From Pogona vitticeps (lineage: Eukaryota > Chordata > Lepidosauria > Squamata > Agamidae), in the NCBI RefSeq assembly GCF_051106095.1, contig NC_135783.1:331278322-331342321 (forward strand): DNA of 64,000 nt, written 5' to 3'. The notes below the pieces were generated by a model. The model did not search any database. It was not told where the DNA came from and saw only the letters and a list, made by a program, of their open reading frames with translations. Each line of letters begins with the position of its first letter. Position 1 is the stretch's first letter. Below, one piece after another: positions 53,832 through 64,000 of this stretch. Made by a program: the position numbers and the translations under genes.

Positions 53832-54035
53832 CTATTAAGTTGTCTCCAACTTAGGGCATCCCATTGATATAATGATCTCAAAAAGTTCCTTTCATTGATA
53901 CTCTTGTTCAGGTCTTACTAACTAAAGACCATGGGTGTTTTTCTTGAACAAATCCACCTCATTATACAGTATCTATCTCTTTTTCTACTGCATTAAACTT
54001 TTCCTATTATTGTCTCTTCCAGAAACTCTTATACC
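53832..54035 (-). mobile_element. RTE-like LINE 3' end (second type)
   Basis: On + it reads TTAAGTTGTCTCCAACTTAG, CAGGTCTTACTAACTAAAGA and AAACTTTTCCTATTATTGTC. The reverse complement corresponds to a LINE end whose ORF finish resembles that of BovB, and it shares its tail (AAGTCGGAA..GACTTGA type) with the SINEs at 28671 and 33865. Strongly degraded. Confidence 0.5.
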
Positions 54036-54039
54036 TGTA

Positions 54040-54925
54040 ATTACCTGAAAATGCAATACGTTAATGCTAGACCTATTGGAAAGAATATGAAACATAAGTA
54101 ATATAACTTCAGGGGCTTTGCAAGGAAATTCCCATAAACCTTTTAAATTATACAAACATCACATCTTCCGAAAACTGGAATGAGCTTCCTTGACATAGAA
54201 GGGTTAAACAAATCACTCTATCCTGCTTCCTAGGTAGAGAGTCATGCTTGATTCCTAGCAACGCAAATGGTTGCTTAAGCAGACCGATAGGTCTAGGGAA
54301 TTAAAATTTGGAACGTTCCAAAGTTATTCTTCGTCCCTGAGGTGTTCATGATGTAACCACTGTGTTGGGAATCTTTAGCTGATATATGCAAAGTGCTTCG
54401 AAATCTGTTATCTGCTTTCGAAGTGTAAAAATGTTATTGGCTTAAACCCTATGCAGGAACATTCTTCTCATTTTTCACAGGTTACTTTGGCAACGTGGAG
54501 GTGTTCCACTTACAGACATCTGGTGCTATTTCATCACAGGTTTAAAAAACAGCAACCCAGCTCTCAATTTAAAAAAAAACTGTGCCAGTTATCAAGTAAA
54601 CTCTGAAGACTCCTAGTATGCTCTAGGAATAAAGGAATGATCCAAATATTTGTGGAAAGTAGGTGTCTCCAGATGAAAGGAATTATTATTTTCTTATACA
54701 ATTAGATTTAGAATGGTTCTTCCATACATTAGCATTGTTATGTGTATGTCTTTTATATAGCTATATCTATAATATATAATTTAATTCATGACAGAGGAAT
54801 TGGAAAGGGCAGAAACTGAAATGTTCTGCTATAATAATTAACATTTCTGTTTCACTTGTAACTCTAAGATATACTGCAATCTTTCCTCCATTATCAGTCT
54901 GCTTATGTACCAGGTTTAAGGTGTT
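54040..54925. other. intergenic, nothing recognised
   Basis: No supported gene or repeat. Confidence 0.5.
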
Positions 54926-54929
54926 GGTT

Positions 54930-55470
54930 CTAACATATGTGTAAAGTCCTTGAAAGATTTGGTGCCTTGCAGTCTGTCTGAACGTCTCCTGTCAAGTTTG
55001 ATTGCCCATCTGACTAGGTCCTCAGAGACCATGCACCTATGAATATTGACACCTTGAGAGGCCCGGAAAACAACTACCAGAAGCTAGGCTTTCTCTGCTC
55101 TGGCACCTTCCTTGTGGAATGTGCTGCCACAGGAATTACACCAGATGCCTTCCCTCCTTGCTTCTAAAAACCACTAAAACCAGAGCTTTTCAAGGAAGCT
55201 TTTGGGGAGGATCTCTTCAGTTGATGAAATGTGTGTAGGAGGAGGAAAGATTCTTTGCTACCTGACAGTTTTCTTGCCACCTGTCTTCTTTAATTCTTCT
55301 GTTCTTTGTATTTTAGAATGTGTTTATGAATGTGTTTTTCATAATTTTTATGATTTTTCCTTTACTTTTTGTACACTGCTCAGAGTAGCACTTTGCTAGA
55401 TAGGCAGTATAAAAATTGGATGAATGAATGAATGAATGAATGAATGAATGAATGAATGAATGAATGAATG
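54930..55470 (+). mobile_element. L2-like LINE 3' end with (TGAA)n tail
   Basis: GTCTGTCTGAACGTCTCCTG, CTAGGCTTTCTCTGCTCTGG and CTTGTGGAATGTGCTGCCAC, then the terminus GTACACTGCTCAGAGTAGCA and (TGAA)n at 55423-55470. Confidence 0.7.
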
Positions 55471-55474
55471 AGAT

Positions 55475-56470
55475 GGTGTACTTGAACATGCACAGTATTA
55501 CGTTATAAGGTTCTATTTTCTACTTACCTGAAAATTACCGCCACTAAAGTCACTGAGACTTGCCTCTGAATAGACATGCATAGGATTGGGCTACCAGGCT
55601 GCTATCTGGTAAGTACCCAACCTCTGTGTAAGCTCCACTAAACACAAAGGTCTTACTTCTGATTAATAAATATGGGATTGAGCTACAAAGCTATAAAGAC
55701 ACATTTATATAGGAACATGCCCCAGTGGTCACAGAATTGAGCTAATTTCTGATGTTGTAATAATAGCAACCTATCCAAAGTATACTGTGGAATGAATGAG
55801 TCCATTCATTGTTTCTCTGGATATACCAACCCTCGGAAGACTGTCATAAATCCCAAATCAGCCTGAGATTAAAAAAGCCACCTGGAGGCTAGGAGCTCCC
55901 TCTTGACTTTGCCTCTCTGGGAACTTGCACATTGTTTACTGAAGAAAATACACAGAAATTCATGCACAGATAAAATGCCACACAGTTCCTTTCATAAAAC
56001 TGGGAGAGCTGCCATTCTGTACTTGGCTGTGCTATCTCCTGCTGTTTGTACCTTGTTCTGCAATATTACTGTGGAACAAATTTGTCTCATTTGCGCATTT
56101 GTACTTTCCTGAAAACTGGTATTGGTACATAGGGGAGCAAAATGGTTTCAAAATTCAGCTGAAGTTCAAAAAGAATGAGTTTTATTGTGAAAGGTTGAGG
56201 CAAGTGTCCTTTCTCATCCAGGGAATGAGAAATCCATCAAACTTCCAAACCTCTTTGAGAGCAATACGGGTCCTGTAAAAAAAAAAAAAAGGTAAAAATT
56301 TCAGGTGAGGTCCTGGAATTCACTGAGCATTGGTGGCTTGGCAGAGGCCCCAATGAAGCTGATGAAATTGGGGGTTAGGAATTGGAGCTGTGGAAAATGC
56401 TGCTTAAAGTTACCCAGCCAAGCTGTTGTCTGCTGCCTACTTTCTCTTAACAAATATGAGGCACAAACTA

Positions 56471-56501
<31 letters not shown>

Positions 56502-56960
56502 CAGAAGGTTTGTTAAAAATTGCTGGTTTGTTGGTTCAGGTTGATCATATTGTAGGGCTGCAAATGGTCAATCCGGTGGTGCTCAGCCCCAACTCAGAGC
56601 CCCGCAGCACCTGATTGGGGCTGCATGGTGCCAGATTGCCCATTTGCAGCTATGGAGGTGGAGGAGGTGGCAGGACCAGGTAGAGAGGTGACGGGGCAGT
56701 GGGAAGAAGTGAGAGGCAGGCTGTGGGGGTGGGAGATTTAGCTTCTCCTTGTCCCAGGCACAAACATTTAAAAAAACAATCCGGTTCATGGTTCATTTTT
56801 TTAAAAAAGTTCAGATGGTTTGGGAATTGTGAGTAACTACAAAAAACCATGAGCCACCACTTTTGTGTTCTGTGCCCCTCTCTAGTTACAACTTCTTAAA
56901 TTTGCCCCCCAGGAGATTTCTGTTTCTTCAACCCCATTCCCCTTACAAATACTGTACATT
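55475..56960. other. intergenic with a poly(A) run
   Basis: 28-base A run 56470-56497; no nameable retrocopy upstream of it. Otherwise unassigned. Confidence 0.45.

Positions 56961-56997
<37 letters not shown>
56961..56997. repeat. (CT)n microsatellite
   Basis: About 18 CT units just upstream of the third hammerhead-like copy. Confidence 0.9.
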
Positions 56998-56998
<1 letters not shown>

Positions 56999-57029
56999 AT
57001 CCATGAGAGCGCAGAATTCTGACTCCAGT

Positions 57030-57122
57030 CCTCTGAAGATGCTGGCCACAGAGACTGGTGAAACGTTAGGAACAACAACCTTCAGAACACAGCTAAAGAG
57101 CCCGAAAAACCCACAGCAACCA
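57030..57122 (+). mobile_element. Penelope-like fragment with hammerhead-like core, copy 3
   Basis: Same core CTGAAGATGC..GAAACGTTAGGAA, followed by AACCTTCAGAACACAGC and GAGCCCGAAAAACCCACAGC, cut off before the terminal CGCGAATACA. Stem II is GCUGG/CUGGU, still pairable with G-U pairs. No target repeat found. Confidence 0.6.
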
Positions 57123-57129
57123 TTCCTCA

Positions 57130-57860
57130 TACTTTGGAAATTATTTTAAATTTCTTCTCAAAACTGGGGTTGAACTGAAAAACAGAAAGGAGCGAGGAGC
57201 ATTTTCCCTTCTTTCTACTTGCTTGTTTGTGTTTGCACATTCAATGGCTATGCCCAAAGCTTCCTCTGTGAAACTGCAAGTGTTGCGCTGATTAGCAGCA
57301 GGCTATATAAGAGAGAGCCAGTTTACCTGGATATCAGCAAAACTCCCTCTGAGCCTGAGGAGCATGTCGAAAAACGTCTTATTGAGTTTTTGCTACTTTC
57401 CCTTTCCGTTTCTTTTTTTTTTAGAGTGCACTTAGGAAGTAACGTTGAAAGACTATTTAAAGTGTAAACCAATATTATCAGTACCCATTCCTCCTTCAAT
57501 TTATCAAATGATTCATTGCTTTTAAAAATATGTATACCCATCTTTCTTCAACAGAGTTCAAAGTGGTCTGTCATTTTTTTGAATAAGTAGGTTTTATTAT
57601 ATAATATCCAATGCAGATGCACCCCTGATATTGATTTTAAAAGTATTTGCTTCAGTTTTTATTGGAATAAATGAGCTCAACCACTCTGTTTCTTTTGTTG
57701 TTGTTGTTGTTCTACGTTTTCTTCTTCTACCCCCCAACCCTTAACAAGTTTTATTGTTTTTCACATTGCAGATCTAGCATGGCTCTTTTAAATGTAGGAT
57801 ATAGTTGAACAACGTACCTTGATCTGGTAGACTATAAGATTATTCACCAATTTATGTTTC
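57130..57860. other. intergenic, nothing recognised
   Basis: No supported gene or repeat apart from (TTG)n near 57690. Confidence 0.5.
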
Positions 57861-58230
57861 TCTCACCCTCTCTCAGGACTGGGGCCATGCTGGAACCATG
57901 CAACCTCGGTGCATGCAGGATGGGCCCCATCCCTCTGGGGAAAACGGCTCTAGAGATTGCAGGACTGGGCTCTTTCCCCGCAGCTGTTGACACCTGTGGA
58001 AGCTGAGGACTGGGCTATATGAGAACAGGCTTTCCCTACAGACTTTTGCCTCAGCAACAAAGGTCTCTGACTGTGTTGTTATTTCTGCCTTGCCTGGTGG
58101 TTCCTGTTGTGTCTGCTTATCCTGTTGTTCCTGCCTTGCTTCTCCTTGTGTCTCTGGACCCCTGCTGCCTTGATACTGTTCCTCCTGACGTTGCCTCCTG
58201 GATTGTTTGGCTATGATTTGTATCATCCTT

Positions 58231-58586
58231 CAGTGGGGTCTCGACTTACGAACGGCTCGACATACGAATGTTTCGACTTACGAACCGCTCTCATATGAAT
58301 ATATGGACTCGACTTACGAACTTAGATTCAAGTTACGAACTCTTTTTTTTCCTTTTTTTAAAAGCTAAGTCATTTTAGGTTAAAAGGAAAAAAGAAAAAA
58401 ATATCCCCCTCTAGTGGCAGAAGGCAGAATAGCAGCTTCCCATTAGTTTCTATGGATGAAAAGAGCAGATACGGATTAAATGGTTTTCAATGCATTCCTA
58501 TGGGAAATGCAGATTCGACTTAAGAACTTTTCGACCTGAGAACTGCCTTCCAATACGGATTAAGTTCGTAAGTCGAGACCCCACTG
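58231..58586. mobile_element. MITE, CAGTGGGGTCTCGACTTACG family
   Basis: 356 bp with perfect 23-bp inverted ends (58231-58253, 58564-58586). TCGACTTACGAAC-type motifs repeat near the left end. TA follows on the right; the left flank is TT, a probable point change in the TA duplication. Confidence 0.82.
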
Positions 58587-58934
58587 TATTTGGTTGCTGT
58601 TTGGACTCAGAAGCTTAGTTGCTTGGTCTCTGCTTGGGCTGTGGGGTTGTTTCTAACTTGTTCCTGTGGTCTTGCTCCGGAATGGTTCCTGGTGCCTTTT
58701 CTACTGAACCCTGACACCCTCATCTTGTTCAATTCCTGTCGTATATATTCAAGGCTACCCTGTAGTTCCCCCTTTATATAGCTCTTTACGCATTGCTTCA
58801 CTTGTGAGTGGACAGCTATGAATTCAATCCTCCTCCTTGTTATTTACATTATACTTATGCATTGTGGATAGTCTAAATAAAAGAAAAATAATAGATAGAT
58901 TCTTTGAAACATTACTTTTGTGCACCAGTTTTGA

Positions 58935-59056
58935 TTTTAAAGAGTCTTGTGGCACAGTTCTTAAACTGCAGTACTGCAGCCAAAACTCTGCTCAGAACCC
59001 AGGTTCAATCCCAGGTAGCCAGGTCAAGGTTGACTCAGCTTTCTGTGGTTGATATA
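58935..59056 (+). mobile_element. tRNA-derived SINE head fragment
   Basis: GAGTCTTGTGGCACAGTTCT (A-box region), AACTGCAGTACTGCAGCCAA, B box AGGTTCAATCCCAG, then GTCAAGGTTGACTCAGC. Truncated by the MITE that follows. Confidence 0.6.
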
Positions 59057-59416
59057 CAGTGGTACCTCGACTTAAGAACTTAATCCGTATTGGGACTGCG
59101 TTCTTAAGTCGACACGTTCTTAAGTCAAAGCACCATTTCCTATAGGAATGCATTGAAAACCATTTAATCCGTATCTGCTGTTTTTTGTTCTTAAGTCAAG
59201 GCGCTGTTCTTAAGTCCTATGGGAACTAATGCAAAGCTGGTTAATCCGTATCTACCACTAGGGGGTGATTTTTAATTTTTTTCTTCTTTTGACCTAAGGT
59301 GAACTTAGGTCAAAAAAAGGGCAGGAAAGGTTTTTTTTTCTTTTTTTGGTTCTTAAGTCGAGGCTCCGTTCTCAAGTTGAAGCAACTTTTTGCAAACAGA
59401 ACCATTCTTAACTTGT
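59057..59416. mobile_element. MITE, CAGTGGTACCTCGACTTAAG family, right end damaged
   Basis: Starts CAGTGGTACCTCGACTTAAG after TA (59055-59056). Internal GTTCTTAAGTCGA motifs in both orientations. The right terminal repeat is mutated or lost after ACCATTCTTAACTT. Related in structure to 58231. Confidence 0.72.
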
Positions 59417-59419
59417 AGA

Positions 59420-60095
59420 CACAAATGCAACAGTAGGCAATATCTATCAAACCACTAATAAAATTCAAACAAACAAAGTTTTTGTGGATAAAGTAGAGTT
59501 TTATCCATGAATGCTTGCTGTTCGTTTGATTTTTAGTAGTCTAATAAAGGTATTGCATACTCTTGCATTTGTGTAATCTTGAGGACTACACGGCTTTTTC
59601 CTATCTCTTCCTGAAGAAATGCGCAGAAAGAAACAGATCACCCCCCTCTCTCTGCCTGTAGGCAAGAATGTAAACTCCCCCTGGACATCTTGCTGTGAAA
59701 CCACTTCGGTAGCAGCAAGAGCAACCGATGGGAATGCAGACGCTAACATACCTGCCTGGGGACAGCCTCATTCTGGAATCCAGTAGCAACACTCCAGATG
59801 AGGAGAATTTAAAAAGGTTTATGCTGCAGATGATTTCCAAGGGGCCTCAGGGTTCCTTCCATGAGGAGATATATGGCAAGTCTCTGCTTGTGGCAAGCTG
59901 GTTGGCTCATTCATTCTATACAAGCAGGAAGTGTGAGCCCTTGTATGATTTTGTTGACAACCTTGCTTGTAGATCTGGTAGATTATTCACTGTGAGCTAA
60001 ATAAAACAATGGTCCAAAAGGCAGAATTGTATGCATATGCCTTATTCAGGGCACACTTGTCACACATCACTAATCCTCAATCCCAACCAAATAGT
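59420..60095. other. intergenic, nothing firmly recognised
   Basis: An open frame of 90 codons (59728-60000) and one opposite it have no recognisable domain. Confidence 0.45.
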
Positions 60096-60104
60096 TTGCC
60101 GAGA

Positions 60105-60310
60105 AAATCAGAGGTGTCAAGGTGTTGCCCAGAATGGTGTCTTTGTTCCGTACTTCTGCAACTGTGATAGGATTTTCAACAAATGTGGGATATTTAAGGA
60201 ATGGTTTTACCAGTGCCACACCACCAACACAAGTGAGGTTCCAGTAGCTATGGGGGGATTTGAACCCATATCTCCTGAGTCCATCACTCCATCTACTATA
60301 TCTCTGCCCG
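60105..60310 (-). mobile_element. tRNA-derived SINE
   Basis: The minus strand reads GGACTCAGGAGATATGGGTT then CAAATCCCCCCATAGCTACT (B box region) and ACTGGTAAAACCATTCC. Same group as 33865. Confidence 0.6.
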
Positions 60311-60319
60311 GAATGAAGA

Positions 60320-62320
60320 AAGCCATGTTTCAGAAAAATTTGAAGTATTGCAGTACTCTCATGGATCCTGCAACTGAAAAAAAATTGCATTTTTCGTACA
60401 TTAACCAGACTACAAAATCAATTTCAATAAAGACACAATAAAAGGAAAGCCTTGATATTATTTTTAATATATCTTTTGATGCTATCAGTGTTCAATGCTT
60501 GAATTTTGTTAAGAACTTTTGTGAACCGCTGAGAAGTCTTGGAGTGCTTCTACCTGCAGGACTCATGGTGTGATCAGTCAAAGGACATGGTGCAGCTGTT
60601 CCATCTCTTCCTCTCCACTTGAAGTTTGTGCAAGGAAAAAAGACTGAAGTATAGGAAAACACATTAAAAGATGAAATTGATAGCAGCAGAGCATAGGTGT
60701 ACACACAGATGTGTGCACATCTATGAATATACACATATTCACATCTATTTTACAGCTTCAGAGTTAATTTTGATAATTCTGCTTCAATATGGTTTTTCAT
60801 GCAGACTGCTTTACTATGGTCAGCTGAAATAATAAAACAAAGATACACTGAATAAACTTATTTCTTATTTCTCTGCAACTTGATATGGTAATAAGGTTTT
60901 TTTTATGGCTCTGCTTTCTGAGTTCTGTTCGAATGCACTGATTCCAGCTTGCAGAAATTTCCTGTGGAGCTACATTTGAGATAGGCAACCATGAGGTTAT
61001 GGAAGTCTTGCTCTCTGACTGCCACAAGATGGGCAAAAGTGGGCATTTTCATGTGCGCTTTATATATTATAATCTCCTTCCAAAATATGCATGCTCCATA
61101 ATCAGCAGAGAATTGCAACTGACGACACGGCTGGTCTTTATTCCCAATGAGCAATCAAGATCCTGGTTTTGAAAATTATTTCTTTATGTAATGATAGAAA
61201 TCACCGGTAGGAAAAGTTGACAGACAGAAGCAGTTAAGTTTTGTATGTACAACAGAGCAGAGTAAGAAAACAGATGCCCAGTTAACAACAGGATTAATTT
61301 GTAATTTTATTTCCACATAAAGCTAGTCCAGTGTACCTCTGGATAATATGTTAATACTGGGTAACCCGCTTTCACAGCTCATCCTGGTTTCCATGGTAGT
61401 ATGGCTCAAACATCCCTTTATTTTGAGAAAGGTGAAATGTAAACCATCTGTGGCTCAGGATTTAGGTGTTACAATACTGGAAAGAAGCGAAATGTAAAAG
61501 AAAGCCAAGTCAGGAAGGACAACAACAACGATGCCCTGCCATCTTCCTTAATGCAGCTTTTAAATGAGACTGCCAATTATATTGCTTGGTCCAGTAGGGC
61601 ACGGGAAATAGACTTGGATCAGTCACCTTGAATGTGGCATCGTTTGAAAAGCTGGGAAGTGGATATGTTGCATTAGGCAAGACAGATATTTGCATGATCC
61701 AAAGAGACCTTAGAACACACTTTGTACCCATTTAAAAGACTCTTGTACCAAAGTCACACACTCAATATATTGTTTGCTACTTAAAACTTGTAGCTACTGT
61801 TGCTGATAAAAATGTTCCTGTTGCAAGTCTCTCTCATCCAATTCCCAGATGACTTCCCTCTTTCTCTCTCTGTTTGTGGTTCCTGGGAGTCTTCTGTCTT
61901 GGAGAGCCTTCTGAGGGGTGCAAAATCTGGATACAGGTCTTATAGTGATTTAGAAAACTGCAGACTGAGTGCCATTTTGAAACTACAGTATGGCTTGCAG
62001 TATGTGAAGTGACAGATGTTACTGCAAATTCCATCCATTTTTTTCCAGAGTGTCATTTCATCATTGGTTTTCTTCAGTGGAGGGTGGTGTGAATGCTGTA
62101 GACATAATATTGATTTCAGAGAAGACTTTGACAATTTGTCCCATGATAATTAGCAAGTTAACTAGGTGTGGGCTGGCTGGAACAAGTGCAACGTACCCTC
62201 TAAATTTCAGCTCTTCCACCTCTCTCATGCACAACTTTGCCCCTGTGTATGCATACTCTGCCCCCCCTCCAAGCATGGAAGGTTCTGTAATTACTGAAAC
62301 CTAACCATCATGTAACTGTC
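60320..62320. other. intergenic, nothing recognised
   Basis: No supported gene or repeat. Confidence 0.5.
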
Positions 62321-62329
62321 CAGTTTCCC

Positions 62330-62545
62330 CCCTAGATGTAGAACTTTGCACTCATCCCTGTTAAATTTCATTCTGTTGTTTTACCCAATGCTCAAGCCTA
62401 TCAAGATCTTTTTGAAAGTTGTTCCTGTCTTCCAAGGTATCAGCTGTTCACCCAATTTTGCATCATCCACAGATCTGATATTTCCTGCACTTCCTTATCT
62501 GAGTCATTAATAAAAATGCCGAAGAGTACAGGGCCCAGGACTGAG
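62330..62545 (-). mobile_element. CR1 LINE reverse-transcriptase fragment
   Basis: The minus strand corresponds to the CR1 segment GPVLF..FADDTKLGG..LEDRIRIQKDLDRLE; here SVDDAKLG stands in place of FADDTKLG, and DTLEDRNNFQKDLDRLEHWV follows. Degraded. Confidence 0.75.
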
Positions 62546-62609
62546 CGCAAGGCTGGCATTCAGGAGAAATTTGGACAACAATTTGTCAGATTGATTTTGA
62601 TTTGGATTT

Positions 62610-62680
62610 CTGCACTGAGGAGAGGGTTGGACTTGATGGTCTTATAGGCCCTTTGCAACTCAGTCATTCTATGATTCCAG
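62610..62680 (+). mobile_element. CR1 LINE 3' terminus
   Basis: GGGTTGGACTTGATGGTCTT, then AACTCAGTCATTCTATGATT, the classic CR1 end. Opposite orientation to the adjacent CR1 piece, so two insertions or an inversion. Confidence 0.8.
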
Positions 62681-62689
62681 CATTAAGGA

Positions 62690-63132
62690 GAAATACATGT
62701 ATGTTGTTTTAGCTTCAGCTCTGTTCAGACAACAATGCTCATCCTCTTCATGACGGGATGCAAGCGTCTCTCTTCCTCTCTGTTCATGCATTCAAGTATC
62801 CAATCCCTGTTATATAAGTAACCTTATTCATAAACATGTTGTAGGTAGTTGTGTGCAGCCTCCCACCATCCATGAATTCAGAATAAGCCCATGTTCTGAA
62901 CAGAACTCTTGCGAATGACTGAACTAAGCTCACAAACAGTTTTTGTTTGTATTAGTGGTCTGATAGTTGCGGCAGCTTTGACTGTTACAGATTGTATTTT
63001 TAACTTACGCTTTAAAAATACAAGTAGTGTATTATTAATGGTTGATGGATTGACTTTACTATTGCTAACTATCTAGAGGCCAATGTTTTCATCCCCTGAA
63101 AAGTGGGATAATCCCAAGAAACAAATGAATAC

Positions 63133-63175
<43 letters not shown>

Positions 63176-63820
63176 GGGAACAAATAAAATAAAAAGTAGA
63201 ACCTATTCCTATCATGAAGCTATAATTGATAGCACTGGGATGTGGAGCTGGTCCATATTTGGCAAACATGGAGGAGCATTGTATTGTAGTAACGTTACTC
63301 AGGGTCACCAAATGACACCCAAGTTGGTACGTTATGTTGGTGCAAACAGGGTTTAATCAGAACTAAGATTAATCTTAAGGATTTCAGCTAATTCCCACAA
63401 TCTATGTACAGGAACCACAGAGTGCAAGTCAGAAAGCAAGACTTCGGAGAAGACTTGAACTCCGCAGTTTGTGAGAGAAACCTACATGTTCATTTTCTGG
63501 TTATAAACTATCACCACAGGGCACAGCTCTCTGCATCACAGCTATGTCTGTCTGCATGACTGAGAAGCCAGGTCCAGTATAAATCTCATATGGAATGTAG
63601 ACACATTTACTGATTTTCTCTTTGATCACTGACTGCTGATTAATCATGTGATTTCAAAGTATGAATTAAATTTGTTCCTGGAAGATTAGGATAATTCTAG
63701 CAATAAGTGCCCTATTGTGGTCATATGATCATAAAAAAATATTTTTTAAAAAGAGTTTGGTAGATTTCCTTTGTTTTAGTAAGTTAGAAAAATATAACTT
63801 TAACTTAATCTTCAGAAGGC
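62690..63820. other. intergenic with (TTG)n
   Basis: (TTG)n at 63132-63176; the rest is unassigned. Confidence 0.5.
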
Positions 63821-63824
63821 CATA

Positions 63825-64000
63825 CGCTGTTTCCCCTAAAATAAGACCTAACCTGAAAATAAGCCCTAGTATGGTTTTTCAGGACGCTCGTAATAGAAGC
63901 CCTACCCCCAAAATAAGCCCCAGTTAAGTGAAACCCTGCCCTCCACCATTGTGCAGCAACCAGAAGATGACATGACTGTACAGTATTTGAATAAATGTAG
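63825..64000. mobile_element. TA-flanked MITE, AAAATAAG family, cut by window end
   Basis: Starts CGCTGTTTCCCCTAAAATAA after TA (63823-63824) and aligns with 738-900 (AACCTGAAAATAAGCCCTAG, CCCAGTTAAGTGAAACCCTG, ACCATTGTGCAGCAACCAGA). Retains CAGTATTTGAATAAATG that the first copy lacks. Confidence 0.78.

Noticed and set aside
59728-60441. Two open frames of 90 and 136 codons
   Set aside because: The second overlaps a tRNA SINE on the other strand; neither has a recognisable domain.

Overview
The window is vertebrate nuclear DNA, almost certainly from a squamate reptile. It carries Sauria-type tRNA SINEs, BovB/RTE LINE pieces with the matching (ACAAC)-rich tail, CR1 and L2-like LINE 3' ends, a vertebrate Tc1-like transposon, many TA-flanked MITEs and long microsatellites. 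I infer the clade from the repeats. No species can be named.

Region 1 (1 to about 7.7 kb) is the 3' end of one host gene on the + strand: CPSF2, the 100-kDa subunit of the pre-mRNA cleavage and polyadenylation specificity factor. Five coding exons (327-479, 2359-2584, 5134-5436, 6390-6524, 6621-6713) join in phase and encode roughly the last 302 residues, ending ..YAIV-stop, followed by a 3' UTR with candidate poly(A) signals. The introns hold a MITE, a BovB tail, a CR1 tail, a LINE tail and SINE pieces. The first intron in the window also holds a 176-bp Penelope-like insertion that folds into a 57-bp perfect hairpin around a hammerhead-ribozyme-like core, in the sense orientation of CPSF2.

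Region 2 (about 7.7 to 64 kb) appears to be intergenic. I found no further host exon. In other vertebrates SLC24A4 lies downstream of CPSF2, often at a large distance, so a gene-poor stretch fits. Its content is layered mobile DNA: an internally deleted Tc1 element with ~200-bp terminal repeats (8.66-10.0 kb); a second Penelope-like/hammerhead copy with a 12-bp target duplication (11.3 kb); three foldback MITEs of one family (13.9, 16.3 and 19.1 kb); CR1 (19.9 kb); Sauria SINEs (24.8 and 37.4 kb); BovB (26.3 kb); a zinc-knuckle LINE (28.1 kb) and a reverse-transcriptase fragment probably of the same family (44.6 kb); two solo LTR fossils, one nested in a SINE (31.2 kb) and one in an L2-like LINE (42.3 kb); several other tRNA SINEs; more MITEs (49.2, 58.2, 59.1 and 63.8 kb); and a third hammerhead-like copy (57.0 kb).

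The mobile elements form understandable partnerships. Sauria SINEs share the BovB tail and are known to use BovB machinery. A second tRNA SINE group ends in a tail resembling a second RTE-like LINE seen at 53.8 kb. The MITEs are non-autonomous and need a Tc1/mariner-type transposase that is not intact here. The most interesting signal is the set of three hammerhead-like motifs with base changes that keep stem II paired, one of them inside an intron of an mRNA 3'-end processing gene.
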